Positions 5,560 to 13,005 of a stretch of DNA of 13,005 bases are shown here, in pieces; position 1 is the first letter of the stretch; each line of letters opens with the position of its first letter. Where the stretch lies: positions 1 through 13,005 of the forward strand of contig CAMLJW010000106.1 of the NCBI GenBank assembly GCA_946480485.1, in the 5' to 3' direction. The notes under the pieces were generated by a model, which was given only the letters and a program-made list of their open reading frames with translations, ran no database searches and was not told the DNA's origin. This DNA is from an uncultured Streptomyces sp. GTDB taxonomy: Bacteria > Actinomycetota > Actinomycetes > Streptomycetales > Streptomycetaceae. A program made the position numbers and the translations under genes.

Positions 5560-8243
5560 GCGGAGTCACGATCGAGGTCGACGGCACCGGCGTCGAGGTG
5601 CCCGAGGAGTCGTCACTGCTCACGGCGGTGCGGGCGGCCGGGATCGAACTGCCCGCGCTGTGCTCCGACGACCGGCTCAGTCCCGCCGGGTCGTGCCGTA
5701 CGTGTCTCGTACGGGCCGACGGGCGCATCGCGGCGGCCTGTGTCACTCCGGCCTCCCCCGGCATGCGCGTGGACACCAGAAGCGACGAAGTTGTGCGGCT
5801 GCGCCGGGACGCGGTGGAGGTCATCGTCTCCGCGCTGCCGCCCCGGGCGCTGGCCGACGACAGTCCCAGCGAACTGGCCCATGCCTGCCGGTCGATGGGC
5901 ATCGGCCCTGAGACGGCAAAGGGTGCCGGAGGCCGAGGCGGGGACGAGTCCCACCCGTACGTCCACTTGGACCGGGACCTGTGCATCGCCTGCGGCCGGT
6001 GCGTGCGGATGTGCTCCGAGGTGCAGGGCACATTCGCCCTCACCCTGGTCGGCAGAGGAGGCGACACCGTCGTGGCCCCCGGCACCGGCGGGCCCTGGGC
6101 CGAGTCGGACTGTGTGGCCTGCGGCGGCTGTGTGGACACCTGCCCCACCGGGGCGATCACCGAGCCGGGACCGGCGCGGGGACTCACCTCGGCGTTCCAC
6201 CCCGCGGAGGCCCGGACGCGCACCACATGCGGTTACTGCGGCGTGGGCTGCACCCTCGACGTGATCGCACAGGACGGTGAGGTCACGGCGGTGCTGCCCG
6301 CCCGGGACGGCCCGGTCAATCGCGGCCACGCGTGCGTGAAGGGCCGCTTCTCCCACGGATTCCGCACCTCCCCGGAACGGCTCACCCGGCCCCTGCTGCG
6401 ACGCGACGGCGTGCTGGAGCCGGTCGGCTGGGACGAGGCACTGGTTCACGTCGCCCGGGGACTGCGGGCCGCCGTCGACGCCGGCGGCCCGGACTCCGTG
6501 GCGGCTATCTCCTCGGCCCGCGCCACCAACGAGGAGAACTACCTCGTACAGAAGTTCATGCGGGTCGTCATCGGAACCAACAACATCGACAACTGCTCCA
6601 GGCTCTGCCACTCCCCCTCCGCCGCCGGCCTCACCGCTTCCTTCGGGCTCTCCGGCGGCACCGACACCTTCGACGACGTGGAGCGGGCCGACTGCCTGCT
6701 GGTGGTCGGGGCCAATCCCGTCGAGGCCCACCCGGTGGTCGGAGCCCGGCTGCTGAGGCGGGTCCTCCACGGCGCCAAACTGGTCGTCGCCGACCCGCGC
6801 GCGGTCGGCCTCGCCCTGCACGCCGACGTGCACCTGAGACCCCGCCCCGGCACCAACGTCGCGCTGTTCCACGGGCTCGCCCACGTCCTGCTCACCGAAG
6901 GGCTGACCGACGAGGAGTACCTGCGCGAGCGCGCCACCGGGCTACCGGAACTCACCGAGCTGCTGGCCGACTACCCGCCCGACCGCGTCGCGGACCTCAC
7001 CGGTGTACCGGCCGCGGACCTGATCGCCGCCGCCCGCCTCTACGGCAGGGCTGAGCGGCCGGCCATCGTCTACGGATTGGGCGTCACCGAGCACCTCCAC
7101 GGCACCGACGGGGTGCGGTCCCTGGCCAACCTGGCGATCCTGCGCGGCGCCGTGGGTACCGACCGGGGCTACGGGGTGAACCCGCTGCGCGGCCAGAACA
7201 ACGTCCAGGGCGCCTCAGACATGGGCGCCCTGCCGGACGTCCTCCCCGGGTACGGAAAGATCACCGACCTGGCCGTCCGCGCGCGGGCCGAGGACGTCTG
7301 GGGCGTACCGGTCCCTGGTCGGCCCGGCCTGCGGATCCCGGACATGTTCGCCGCCGCACGAGCCGGCGATCTACGGGCGCTGTGGGTCATCGGCGAGGAC
7401 GTATGCGCCACCGACCCCGACGCCAACCGGGTCGCCCAGGCCCTGAACGCCTGCCCGCTCGTCATCTGCGACGAACTGTTCCTGTCCGAGACCGCCCGGC
7501 ACGCCGACGTCGTACTGCCAGTGGCCTCCTGGCTGGAGAAGGACGGCACCTTCGTCAACTTCGACCGCCGGTTCCAGCGCGTCCACCCCGCCGTGCCCCC
7601 ACCGGGACAGGCCCGCACGGACTTCGACGCCGTTCACGCCGTCGCCGAGGCGATGGGAGTCGGACTGGGCTGCGCGACTCCCGCCGACGCCCTCGCCGAG
7701 TGTGGCCGGCTCGCGCCCGTCTTCGCCGGACTCTCCCACGACCGCCTGGATCGCGAGGGCGCCCTTCCGTGGCCCTGCACCGACCCCGGTAGGCCAGGAG
7801 AAGCCAAGCTGTACACGGAGCGCTTCGCCACACCGGACGGCCGGGCCCACCTGGCCACCGCCCCCTATCTCCCCCCGGGCGAACGACCCGACGACGACTA
7901 TCCGCTGATCCTGGTCACCGGGCGGCGGTGGGCGCATTACAACTCCGGAAGCATGACGCGGCGCGGCGGCAACCTCGCACTCGATCCGGTCGACTTCCTG
8001 GATCTCCACTCCGACGACGCCGGCCGGTACGGCCTGCGAGACGGCCAGGGCGTCACTGTGGAGAGTCGGCACGGCCGAGCCCGGCTCGTCGTCCGCGTCG
8101 GTGAACAGACAGCCCCCGGGCAGGTCTTCTGCTCCTTCCACTTCCCCGCGAGCGGGGTGAACCGACTCACCTCGGACGTCGCGGACACCGTCACCTCCTG
8201 CCCCGAGTACAAGGTCACGGCGGTCCGTGTGGCCGCGTCATGA
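5556..8243 (+). CDS. fdhF: formate dehydrogenase alpha subunit (molybdopterin, NuoG-like N-terminus)
   Basis: The 895-residue catalytic subunit would oxidise formate to CO2 at a bis-MGD molybdenum or tungsten centre. A NuoG-like [2Fe-2S] domain uses Cys36, Cys47, Cys50 and Cys62. Two ferredoxin [4Fe-4S] motifs are at Cys143/146/149/153 and Cys186/189/192/196. The molybdopterin domain begins with a [4Fe-4S] site (Cys225, Cys228, Cys232, Cys260). The active-site pair is Cys351-His352 in NCSRLCHSPSAAGL, the position of Sec/Cys-His in known FDHs, so this is a Cys enzyme. The C-terminal domain includes RWAHYNSGSMTRR and ends TSCPEYKVTAVRV. The His-Cys3 cluster found between the first two units in NuoG and FdsA appears missing: only LAHACRSMG remains. 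ATG 5556 overlaps the upstream stop; an in-frame ATG at 5547 is also possible. Confidence 0.9.
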   Translation: MSGVTIEVDGTGVEVPEESSLLTAVRAAGIELPALCSDDRLSPAGSCRTCLVRADGRIAAACVTPASPGMRVDTRSDEVVRLRRDAVEVIVSALPPRALADDSPSELAHACRSMGIGPETAKGAGGRGGDESHPYVHLDRDLCIACGRCVRMCSEVQGTFALTLVGRGGDTVVAPGTGGPWAESDCVACGGCVDTCPTGAITEPGPARGLTSAFHPAEARTRTTCGYCGVGCTLDVIAQDGEVTAVLPARDGPVNRGHACVKGRFSHGFRTSPERLTRPLLRRDGVLEPVGWDEALVHVARGLRAAVDAGGPDSVAAISSARATNEENYLVQKFMRVVIGTNNIDNCSRLCHSPSAAGLTASFGLSGGTDTFDDVERADCLLVVGANPVEAHPVVGARLLRRVLHGAKLVVADPRAVGLALHADVHLRPRPGTNVALFHGLAHVLLTEGLTDEEYLRERATGLPELTELLADYPPDRVADLTGVPAADLIAAARLYGRAERPAIVYGLGVTEHLHGTDGVRSLANLAILRGAVGTDRGYGVNPLRGQNNVQGASDMGALPDVLPGYGKITDLAVRARAEDVWGVPVPGRPGLRIPDMFAAARAGDLRALWVIGEDVCATDPDANRVAQALNACPLVICDELFLSETARHADVVLPVASWLEKDGTFVNFDRRFQRVHPAVPPPGQARTDFDAVHAVAEAMGVGLGCATPADALAECGRLAPVFAGLSHDRLDREGALPWPCTDPGRPGEAKLYTERFATPDGRAHLATAPYLPPGERPDDDYPLILVTGRRWAHYNSGSMTRRGGNLALDPVDFLDLHSDDAGRYGLRDGQGVTVESRHGRARLVVRVGEQTAPGQVFCSFHFPASGVNRLTSDVADTVTSCPEYKVTAVRVAAS

Positions 8244-8256
8244 CGGCGATGTACGG

Positions 8257-8293
8257 ACGCGCCTCACCTGGTCGTCATGGACGATGGGCGCGT
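8257..8293. terminator. stem-loop between convergent FDH and nar operons
   Basis: ACGCGCC at 8257-8263 pairs with GGCGCGT at 8287-8293, and inside the loop TCGTC-atg-GACGA forms a second small stem. The structure begins in the 31-bp gap between the two convergent stop codons and runs over the end of narI. It could act as a bidirectional terminator. There are no flanking T/A runs, which is usual for this GC content but weakens the call. Confidence 0.3.
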
Positions 8294-9012
8294 TCCCAGC
8301 CATGGCGGGTCGGCCGGGGCGCAAGGCCGGTGGTGCGTGAGCGGTAGACGATGTAGGGACGGAACAGGTAGCCGACGGGTGCGGTGAAGGCGTGCACGAG
8401 GCGGGTGAAGGGCCACAGGGCGAAGAGCAGCATGCCGATGAGCGTGTGCAGTTGGAAGGACAGGGGGGCGGCGCCCATGGCCTCGGTGTCCGGCCGCAGC
8501 GTGAAGACGGAGCGGAACCATACGGAGACGGTCGCGCGGTAGTTGTGCTCCCCTCCGGCCACTCCGGCGCCGAGCAGAGTGGCGGCGAGCCCGGTGACGA
8601 TGGCGGCGACGAGGACCAGGTACATCGTCTTGTCGTTGCGTGTGGTCGCCATGAACACCGGGCCGGTGGTGCGGCGGCGGTAGACGAGGATCGCCACGCC
8701 GGCCAGGGTGGCGAAGCCGGCGATCCCGCCAAGGACGAGGGCCTGCACGTGGTAGGCGCTCTCGGACAGGCCCGCGGACGTCGTCCAGCTCTCGGGGATC
8801 ACGAGGCCGATGAGGTGGCCGACGAGGACGACGAGGATGCCGAAGTGGAACAGCGGGCTGCCGATGCGCAGTAGCCGGGATTCGTACAGTTCGGAGGAGC
8901 GCGTGGTCCAGCCGAACTGGTCGTACCGGTAGCGCCAGATCGTTCCGCCGATCAGGACGGCGAGGGTGAGATAGGGCAGGACGCCCCACAGGAAGATGCC
9001 CAGGGTGTTCAC
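8275..9012 (-). CDS. narI: respiratory nitrate reductase gamma subunit (cytochrome b)
   Basis: The 245-residue integral membrane subunit takes electrons from quinol and passes them through two b haems to NarH. Five membrane helices are visible at roughly residues 4-24, 52-72, 88-110, 128-148 and 184-204. Candidate haem ligands are His56, His66, His189 and His207; the spacing (10 and 18) equals that of the four haem histidines in E. coli NarI. The length is typical. The start is GTG 9012, with GGAGGTGG 6 nt upstream, and it overlaps the narJ stop by GTGA. The same frame stays open far upstream through narJ and narH, but that part is a shadow. It is the last gene of the operon and converges on the FDH operon. 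Confidence 0.95.
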   Translation of the reverse strand: MNTLGIFLWGVLPYLTLAVLIGGTIWRYRYDQFGWTTRSSELYESRLLRIGSPLFHFGILVVLVGHLIGLVIPESWTTSAGLSESAYHVQALVLGGIAGFATLAGVAILVYRRRTTGPVFMATTRNDKTMYLVLVAAIVTGLAATLLGAGVAGGEHNYRATVSVWFRSVFTLRPDTEAMGAAPLSFQLHTLIGMLLFALWPFTRLVHAFTAPVGYLFRPYIVYRSRTTGLAPRPTRHGWERAHRP

Positions 9013-9641
9013 CGGATACCACCTCCGGGCGGTGCCGCGGCGTACGGTTCCAGGCCGACGGTCTCGGCGGGTGGGCCGGTGCGGGCCAGTCGCTGTGCGG
9101 CGGCGCGGTCCTGGGGCGAGGTGCCGGGCAGCAGGGTGCACACCGCCTCCACCGCGCCCGTGTACGGCGAGCCGATGTCGCGCAGGGCGAGGCGGAGCAG
9201 TTCGATGCCGGCGCGATGCTCCTGGAGCAGGGCGAGGCCGTCGGCCAGGTCGCCGGTGGCGGCGTATTCGAGGACGAGCGGCAGGAAGTCCGGCAGTTCG
9301 CGGGTGCTGGGTTCGAGTCCGGCGCGGCGGTAGCGGGACTTGAGGGCGGCCAGGGCGTGGCCGCGGCGGCGGGTCTCGCCATCGGTCCACCATGTCAGGT
9401 ACAGGCAGCAGCGACGGCGCCGGTCGAAGGTGGCCACATAGCGTTCGGCCGCCTCGCGCGGCGGTGTGGCGGCGAGGTGGTCGAGAAGGCCGGTGAGCGC
9501 CGTCGGTGCGGGTCCGGGTGGCAGAGCGGATACTGCCTGCGTCACCAGCGGGATGCGCTCGTGGACGGCTTCGTCGGGGTACTGCAGCAGGATCGAGGCC
9601 GCCTGGCAGATCAACGCTGCGGCGTGGTGGTCGGTGGTCAC
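9009..9641 (-). CDS. narJ: nitrate reductase molybdenum cofactor assembly chaperone
   Basis: The 210-residue protein belongs to the NarJ/TorD-type chaperones, soluble all-helical proteins that bind apo-NarG and help insert the molybdenum cofactor and iron-sulfur centre. The family pattern is clear: YVATFDRRRRCCLYLTWW followed by GETRRRG (68-94), LPDFLPLVLEYAA (116-128), and an Arg/Leu-rich helix near residues 143-156. The C-terminal segment after about residue 185 is Pro/Ala-rich and likely flexible. The start is GTG 9641, four nt after a GGGAGGAG ribosome site, and it overlaps the narH stop by GTGA. Its own stop overlaps narI in the same way. It is not expected to be part of the finished enzyme. 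Confidence 0.93.
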   Translation of the reverse strand: MTTDHHAAALICQAASILLQYPDEAVHERIPLVTQAVSALPPGPAPTALTGLLDHLAATPPREAAERYVATFDRRRRCCLYLTWWTDGETRRRGHALAALKSRYRRAGLEPSTRELPDFLPLVLEYAATGDLADGLALLQEHRAGIELLRLALRDIGSPYTGAVEAVCTLLPGTSPQDRAAAQRLARTGPPAETVGLEPYAAAPPGGGIR

Positions 9642-11338
9642 CGCTCCTCCCGATGCTCCGGGTGCCTGGGTGGGAAGAGTCCTTCGGGGTGGCCCTTGCC
9701 GTCCCAGTTGAGCAGGTTGATCCGTGCGCCCGGGCGTTCCGGGTCGGCAAGTCCGCCGCCGGTCTGCCGCTCCTTGAGGGCGTGGAAGGTTTCGACGGAG
9801 ACCGGGACCGGCTGTCCGGACGCCTCGCCGAACGGGCCGCTGCCGTACATGCCGGGGCCGCCTTCGAAGTCGAGGCTGCAAGCGGTCTCCTCCAGCCGCC
9901 GTCCGTCCGCCTCATGGGCCGTGGGGATCACGTAGCGGTCGTGGTACTTGGCGACGGCGAGCAGCCGGTACAGCGCGGTGATCTCGGCGCCGGTCGTGCC
10001 GACCGTCGTGGCGATCGATTCGTCGGGCGGGTCGCCGAGGTTGTTGGCCCGCATGTAGGAGCGCATGGCGGACAGCCGCCGCAGTACCTGCTGCACAGGT
10101 TCGGGGTCGCCGGCGGTGAACAGTTCGGCAAGGTACGCGAGAGGGATGCGCAGGGTGTCGATGGCGCCGAAGAGGTTGTCGAGGTCCTCGCCGTCGTGCC
10201 CGGTGCTCGTCAGCGCCTCGACGACCGGGGACAGCGGCGGGATGTACCAGACCATGGGCAGCGTGCGGAACTCCGGGTGCAGAGGCAGCGCCACCCGGTG
10301 GGTCTTGGCCAGGGCGTAGACGGGAGAGCGGCGGGCCGCTTCCAGCCAGTCTTCCGGGATGCCGTCGCGCCGTGCCGCTGCGATCACGTCCGGGTCGGTC
10401 GGGTCGAGGAACAGATCAAGCTGCGCCTGGTAGAGGTCCTTCTCGTCCGCGACGGAAGCGGCCCGGCCGACGCGGTCCGCGTCATAGAGGACCAGGCCGA
10501 GGTAGCGCAGGCGTCCCACGCAGGTCTCCGAGCACACGGTGGGCAGGCCGACCTCCATGCGGGGGTAGCAGAGGTGGCACTTCTCGGCCTTGCCGGTGCG
10601 GTGGTTGAAGTAGACCTTCTTGTACGGGCATCCGGTCACGCACATGCGCCAGCCGCGGCAGCGGTCCTGGTCGACAAGCACGATGCCGTCCTCGGACCGC
10701 TTGTACATCGCCCCGGACGGGCAGGAGGCGACGCATGAGGGGTTGAGGCAGTGCTCGCAGATCCGCGGCAGGTAGAACATGAACGCCTGCTCGAAGGCGA
10801 ACCGGACCGTGTCCTCGGCCTCGCGGCGCAGGCGTTCGACGACCGGGTCGCGATCGGCGGTCTCCGCCCCGCCGCCGAGGCTGTCGTCCCAGTTCGCGCT
10901 CCACTCCACCGACATCGGCTCCCCGGAGATCAGCGACTTGGGCCGCGCAACGGGGAAGTCCTCGCCGAGCGGCGCCGCGGTGAGGTTCTCGTAGTCGTAC
11001 GTCCACGGCTCGTAGTAGTCGCGAATGTTGGGCAGCACCGGGTTGGCGAAGATGGTCAGCAGCTTGCGCAGCCGCCCGCCGGCCCTGAGCTTGAGCCGCC
11101 CGCCTCGCGTACGGATCCAGCCGCCTTGCCACCTGTCCTGGTCCTCGTAGCGGCGCGGGTAGCCCTGGCCGGGCCGGGTCTCGACGTTGTTGAACCAGAC
11201 GTACTCGGTGCCGCTGCGGTTGGTCCACGCCTGCTTGCAGGTGACCGAGCAGGTGTGGCAGCCGATGCACTTGTCGAGGTTCATCACCATCGCCAGCTGG
11301 CCCATGCAGCGTCCAATGGTGTCTCCGCCACGGGTCAT
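9638..11338 (-). CDS. narH: respiratory nitrate reductase beta subunit (iron-sulfur)
   Basis: The 566-residue electron-transfer subunit has four cysteine groups: Cys24/27/30/34, Cys194/197/202/206, Cys227/233/237 with Trp230 at the missing ligand, and Cys254/257/269/273. In NarH the Trp-containing group combines with the second group to make the [3Fe-4S] cluster, and the rest form three [4Fe-4S] clusters, so the full electron wire is conserved. The region after residue 340 (HPEFRTLPMVWYIPPLSPV) is the NarH C-terminal domain that contacts NarG and NarI. The start is ATG 11338, with GGAGGTGA 7 nt upstream and an ATGA overlap with narG; an internal ATG at 11305 (MGQLAMVMNLDKC) is a less likely start. 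It should lie on the cytoplasmic side with NarG. Confidence 0.96.
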   Translation of the reverse strand: MTRGGDTIGRCMGQLAMVMNLDKCIGCHTCSVTCKQAWTNRSGTEYVWFNNVETRPGQGYPRRYEDQDRWQGGWIRTRGGRLKLRAGGRLRKLLTIFANPVLPNIRDYYEPWTYDYENLTAAPLGEDFPVARPKSLISGEPMSVEWSANWDDSLGGGAETADRDPVVERLRREAEDTVRFAFEQAFMFYLPRICEHCLNPSCVASCPSGAMYKRSEDGIVLVDQDRCRGWRMCVTGCPYKKVYFNHRTGKAEKCHLCYPRMEVGLPTVCSETCVGRLRYLGLVLYDADRVGRAASVADEKDLYQAQLDLFLDPTDPDVIAAARRDGIPEDWLEAARRSPVYALAKTHRVALPLHPEFRTLPMVWYIPPLSPVVEALTSTGHDGEDLDNLFGAIDTLRIPLAYLAELFTAGDPEPVQQVLRRLSAMRSYMRANNLGDPPDESIATTVGTTGAEITALYRLLAVAKYHDRYVIPTAHEADGRRLEETACSLDFEGGPGMYGSGPFGEASGQPVPVSVETFHALKERQTGGGLADPERPGARINLLNWDGKGHPEGLFPPRHPEHREER

Positions 11339-13005
11339 CCGTACGTCACCTCCTGCGAGCGGCGACGAATGACGGTGACCTCGTCGCGCTGGTTGCCGGT
11401 GGGGCCGAGGTAGTTGAAGGCGAAGGAGAGTTGGGCGTAGCCGCCGATGAGATGCGTCGGCTTGATCAGGATGCGGGTCAGGGAGTTGTGGATGCCGCCG
11501 CGCCGCCCGCTCGTCTCGGCAAGCGGGACGTTCACCACCCGCTCCTGGGCGTGGTGGACGTACACCGTCCCGGCCGGCATCCGGTGCGAGACGATCGCGC
11601 GCAGCACCATCACCCCGTTGCGGTTGACCGCCTCGACCCAGTCGTTGTCCCGCACTCCGATGGCCGCCGCGTCCTCGGGACTCATCCACACCGTCGGCCC
11701 GCCCCGGGACAGGGTGAGCATCAGCAGGTTGTCCTGGTACTCGGAGTGGATCGACCACTTCGAGTGCGGTGTCAGATAGCGGACGGTGACCTGGCGTTCG
11801 CCGTCCGGGCCCAACTCGGGTTCGCCGAAGAGCCGGTGCATGTCCAGCGGCGGCCGGTAGACGGGCAGGGTCTCTCCGAACTCGTGCATCCAGTCGTGGT
11901 CGAGGAGGAAGTGCATACGTCCGGTGAGCGTGTGCCAGGGCTTGAGCTGTTCGACGTTGGTGGTGAAGGGGGCGTAGCGCCGTCCGCCGGTCTCGCTGCC
12001 GGACCACTCCGGGCTGGTGAGGACGGGGACGGGGTGGGCCTGGGTGTCGGCGAAAGTGATACGGCGCTCCTCGCTGCCCTCGGCCAAGTGCGCCAGTGGC
12101 CGCCCCACCCTCCGTTCGGCGCTGCGGAAGCCCTCTACGGCGAGGCGGCCGTTGGTGGTGGCGGACAGGGCGAGGACGGCCTCGGCCATCTTGGCGTCCG
12201 TGTCCAGGGCGGGCCGCCCCTCGCCCGCTCCGCCGAGCATCACCCCGTTCACCCGGGCCAGCTGCTCGACCTCCTCGCCCGGGTGGTAGGTGACGCCCTT
12301 GGTGATCAGCCCCAGGCGCTCGGTGAGCGGGCCGAGGGCGGCGAGTTTGTCGGCGACCGCGCCGTAGTCACGTTCCACGACGGTGAGGTCCGGCATGGTC
12401 CGCCCGGGCACGGGGGTGGTGTGGGCGTCGCGCCAGTCCCGGATCGCGCCCAGGGGCTGCGCGGTCTCGCCCGGTGTGTCGTGCTGCAACGCTGTGGCCA
12501 CGAGGTCGCTGCGCACGCCGAGGTGGTCACGGGCCAGGTCACTGAAGCGGCGGGCGATGGCGGTGAAGGCTGCGAAGTCCGAGCGGGTCTCCCAGGGCGG
12601 GCCGATGGCGGGCGTGAACGCGTGCACGTAGGGGTGCATGTCCGTCGAGGACAGATCGTGTTTCTCGTACCAGGTGGCGGCGGGCAGGACCACGTCGGCG
12701 AGCAGGGTGGAACTGGTCATGCGGAAATCGAGCGCCAGCAGGAGGTCCAGTTTTCCCTCGGGTGGCTCCTGGTGCCAGGTCACGTCGCGGGGGCGGCGGT
12801 CGGGCGGGGTCTCGTCCGCCCGCAAAGTGGAGTGCGTACCGAGCAGGTGCTTGAGAAAGTACTCATTGCCCTTGGCCGAGGAACCGAGCAGATTGGCCCG
12901 CCACAGGGTCAGGCAGCGCGGCCAGTTCTCCGGCGCGTCCGGGTCCTCGCAGGACCAGCCGAGCTCCCCCGCCGCCAGCTTGCGGGCGATGTACGCCGGC
13001 GTCTC
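11335..13005 (-). CDS. narG: respiratory nitrate reductase alpha subunit, C-terminal part (partial)
   Basis: The frame is open to the window edge and gives the last 556 residues of NarG, which is usually about 1,200-1,250 long, so the N-terminal half with the FeS and Mo ligands is outside. The visible part carries typical NarG stretches: NLLGSSAKGNEYFLKHLLGT, DLLLALDFRMTSSTLLADVV, LPAATWYEKHDLSSTDMHPY, and the C-terminal molybdopterin-binding domain with LTLSRGGPTVWMSPEDA and DNDWVEAVNRNG. NarG reduces nitrate to nitrite at a bis-MGD molybdenum centre in the cytoplasm. A start further in, at a TTG near 12825, would cut the domain and is not real. The stop overlaps narH by ATGA. The promoter of the operon is beyond the window. 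Confidence 0.96.
   Translation of the reverse strand, partial: ETPAYIARKLAAGELGWSCEDPDAPENWPRCLTLWRANLLGSSAKGNEYFLKHLLGTHSTLRADETPPDRRPRDVTWHQEPPEGKLDLLLALDFRMTSSTLLADVVLPAATWYEKHDLSSTDMHPYVHAFTPAIGPPWETRSDFAAFTAIARRFSDLARDHLGVRSDLVATALQHDTPGETAQPLGAIRDWRDAHTTPVPGRTMPDLTVVERDYGAVADKLAALGPLTERLGLITKGVTYHPGEEVEQLARVNGVMLGGAGEGRPALDTDAKMAEAVLALSATTNGRLAVEGFRSAERRVGRPLAHLAEGSEERRITFADTQAHPVPVLTSPEWSGSETGGRRYAPFTTNVEQLKPWHTLTGRMHFLLDHDWMHEFGETLPVYRPPLDMHRLFGEPELGPDGERQVTVRYLTPHSKWSIHSEYQDNLLMLTLSRGGPTVWMSPEDAAAIGVRDNDWVEAVNRNGVMVLRAIVSHRMPAGTVYVHHAQERVVNVPLAETSGRRGGIHNSLTRILIKPTHLIGGYAQLSFAFNYLGPTGNQRDEVTVIRRRSQEVTYG

Noticed and set aside
6584..6620. Possible selenocysteine (TGA) at the FDH active site
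   Set aside because: The codon at the active position is TGC (Cys351) and the frame has no internal TGA.
9013..9915. Open frame continuing upstream of narI
   Set aside because: It overlaps narJ and narH, has non-protein-like composition, and the GTG at 9012 has a strong ribosome site.
1..13005. CRISPR arrays, tRNA or rRNA genes, prophage or toxin-antitoxin modules
   Set aside because: I saw no regularly spaced repeats, no tRNA-like cloverleaf signatures and no matching protein families.

Overview
The window is about 13 kb of very GC-rich DNA with GTG/TTG starts, GGAGG-type ribosome binding sites and high third-position GC in the coding frames. The protein families point to a high-GC actinomycete, most likely Streptomyces or a close relative. 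It reads as part of an anaerobic or low-oxygen respiration and stress island. It is not a phage or plasmid segment: the only mobile-element trace is a small decayed transposase fragment.

Left region (1-2,900). The window opens in the tail of an unrecognised membrane protein (+ strand). A complete DUF6448 family gene follows (+), then a remnant of an IS5-type transposase (-). A block of minus-strand genes then begins. In minus-strand transcription order (right to left) it runs PspA, PspAA, a cupredoxin lipoprotein and a class I SAM-dependent methyltransferase. The cupredoxin gene has an apparent one-base deletion in a homopolymer within its signal-peptide region.

Centre (2,895-8,243). pspA-pspAA (-) and a two-gene formate dehydrogenase operon (+) diverge from a roughly 200-bp intergenic region that holds imperfect palindromes. 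The FDH operon encodes a NuoE-NuoF fusion (the NAD/FMN diaphorase half) and an 895-residue molybdenum subunit with a NuoG-like iron-sulfur N-terminus and a cysteine at the active site. The two genes overlap by ATGA.

Right region (8,275-13,005). A respiratory nitrate reductase operon narGHJI runs on the minus strand and converges on the FDH operon across a 31-bp gap. narG is cut by the window edge. narH, narJ and narI are complete, and each overlaps its upstream gene by 4 nt.

Working together (inference): formate oxidation would feed NADH, and through the respiratory chain quinol, to NarGHI on the cytoplasmic face of the membrane, with NarJ as assembly chaperone. PspA/PspAA would protect the membrane and proton-motive force when respiration is limiting. 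The cupredoxin could be an extracytoplasmic electron carrier or copper-binding protein. The DUF6448 protein and the methyltransferase have no assigned role. The set resembles the hypoxia/dormancy-type gene collections of actinomycetes, but no regulator gene lies in the window and shared control is not demonstrated.
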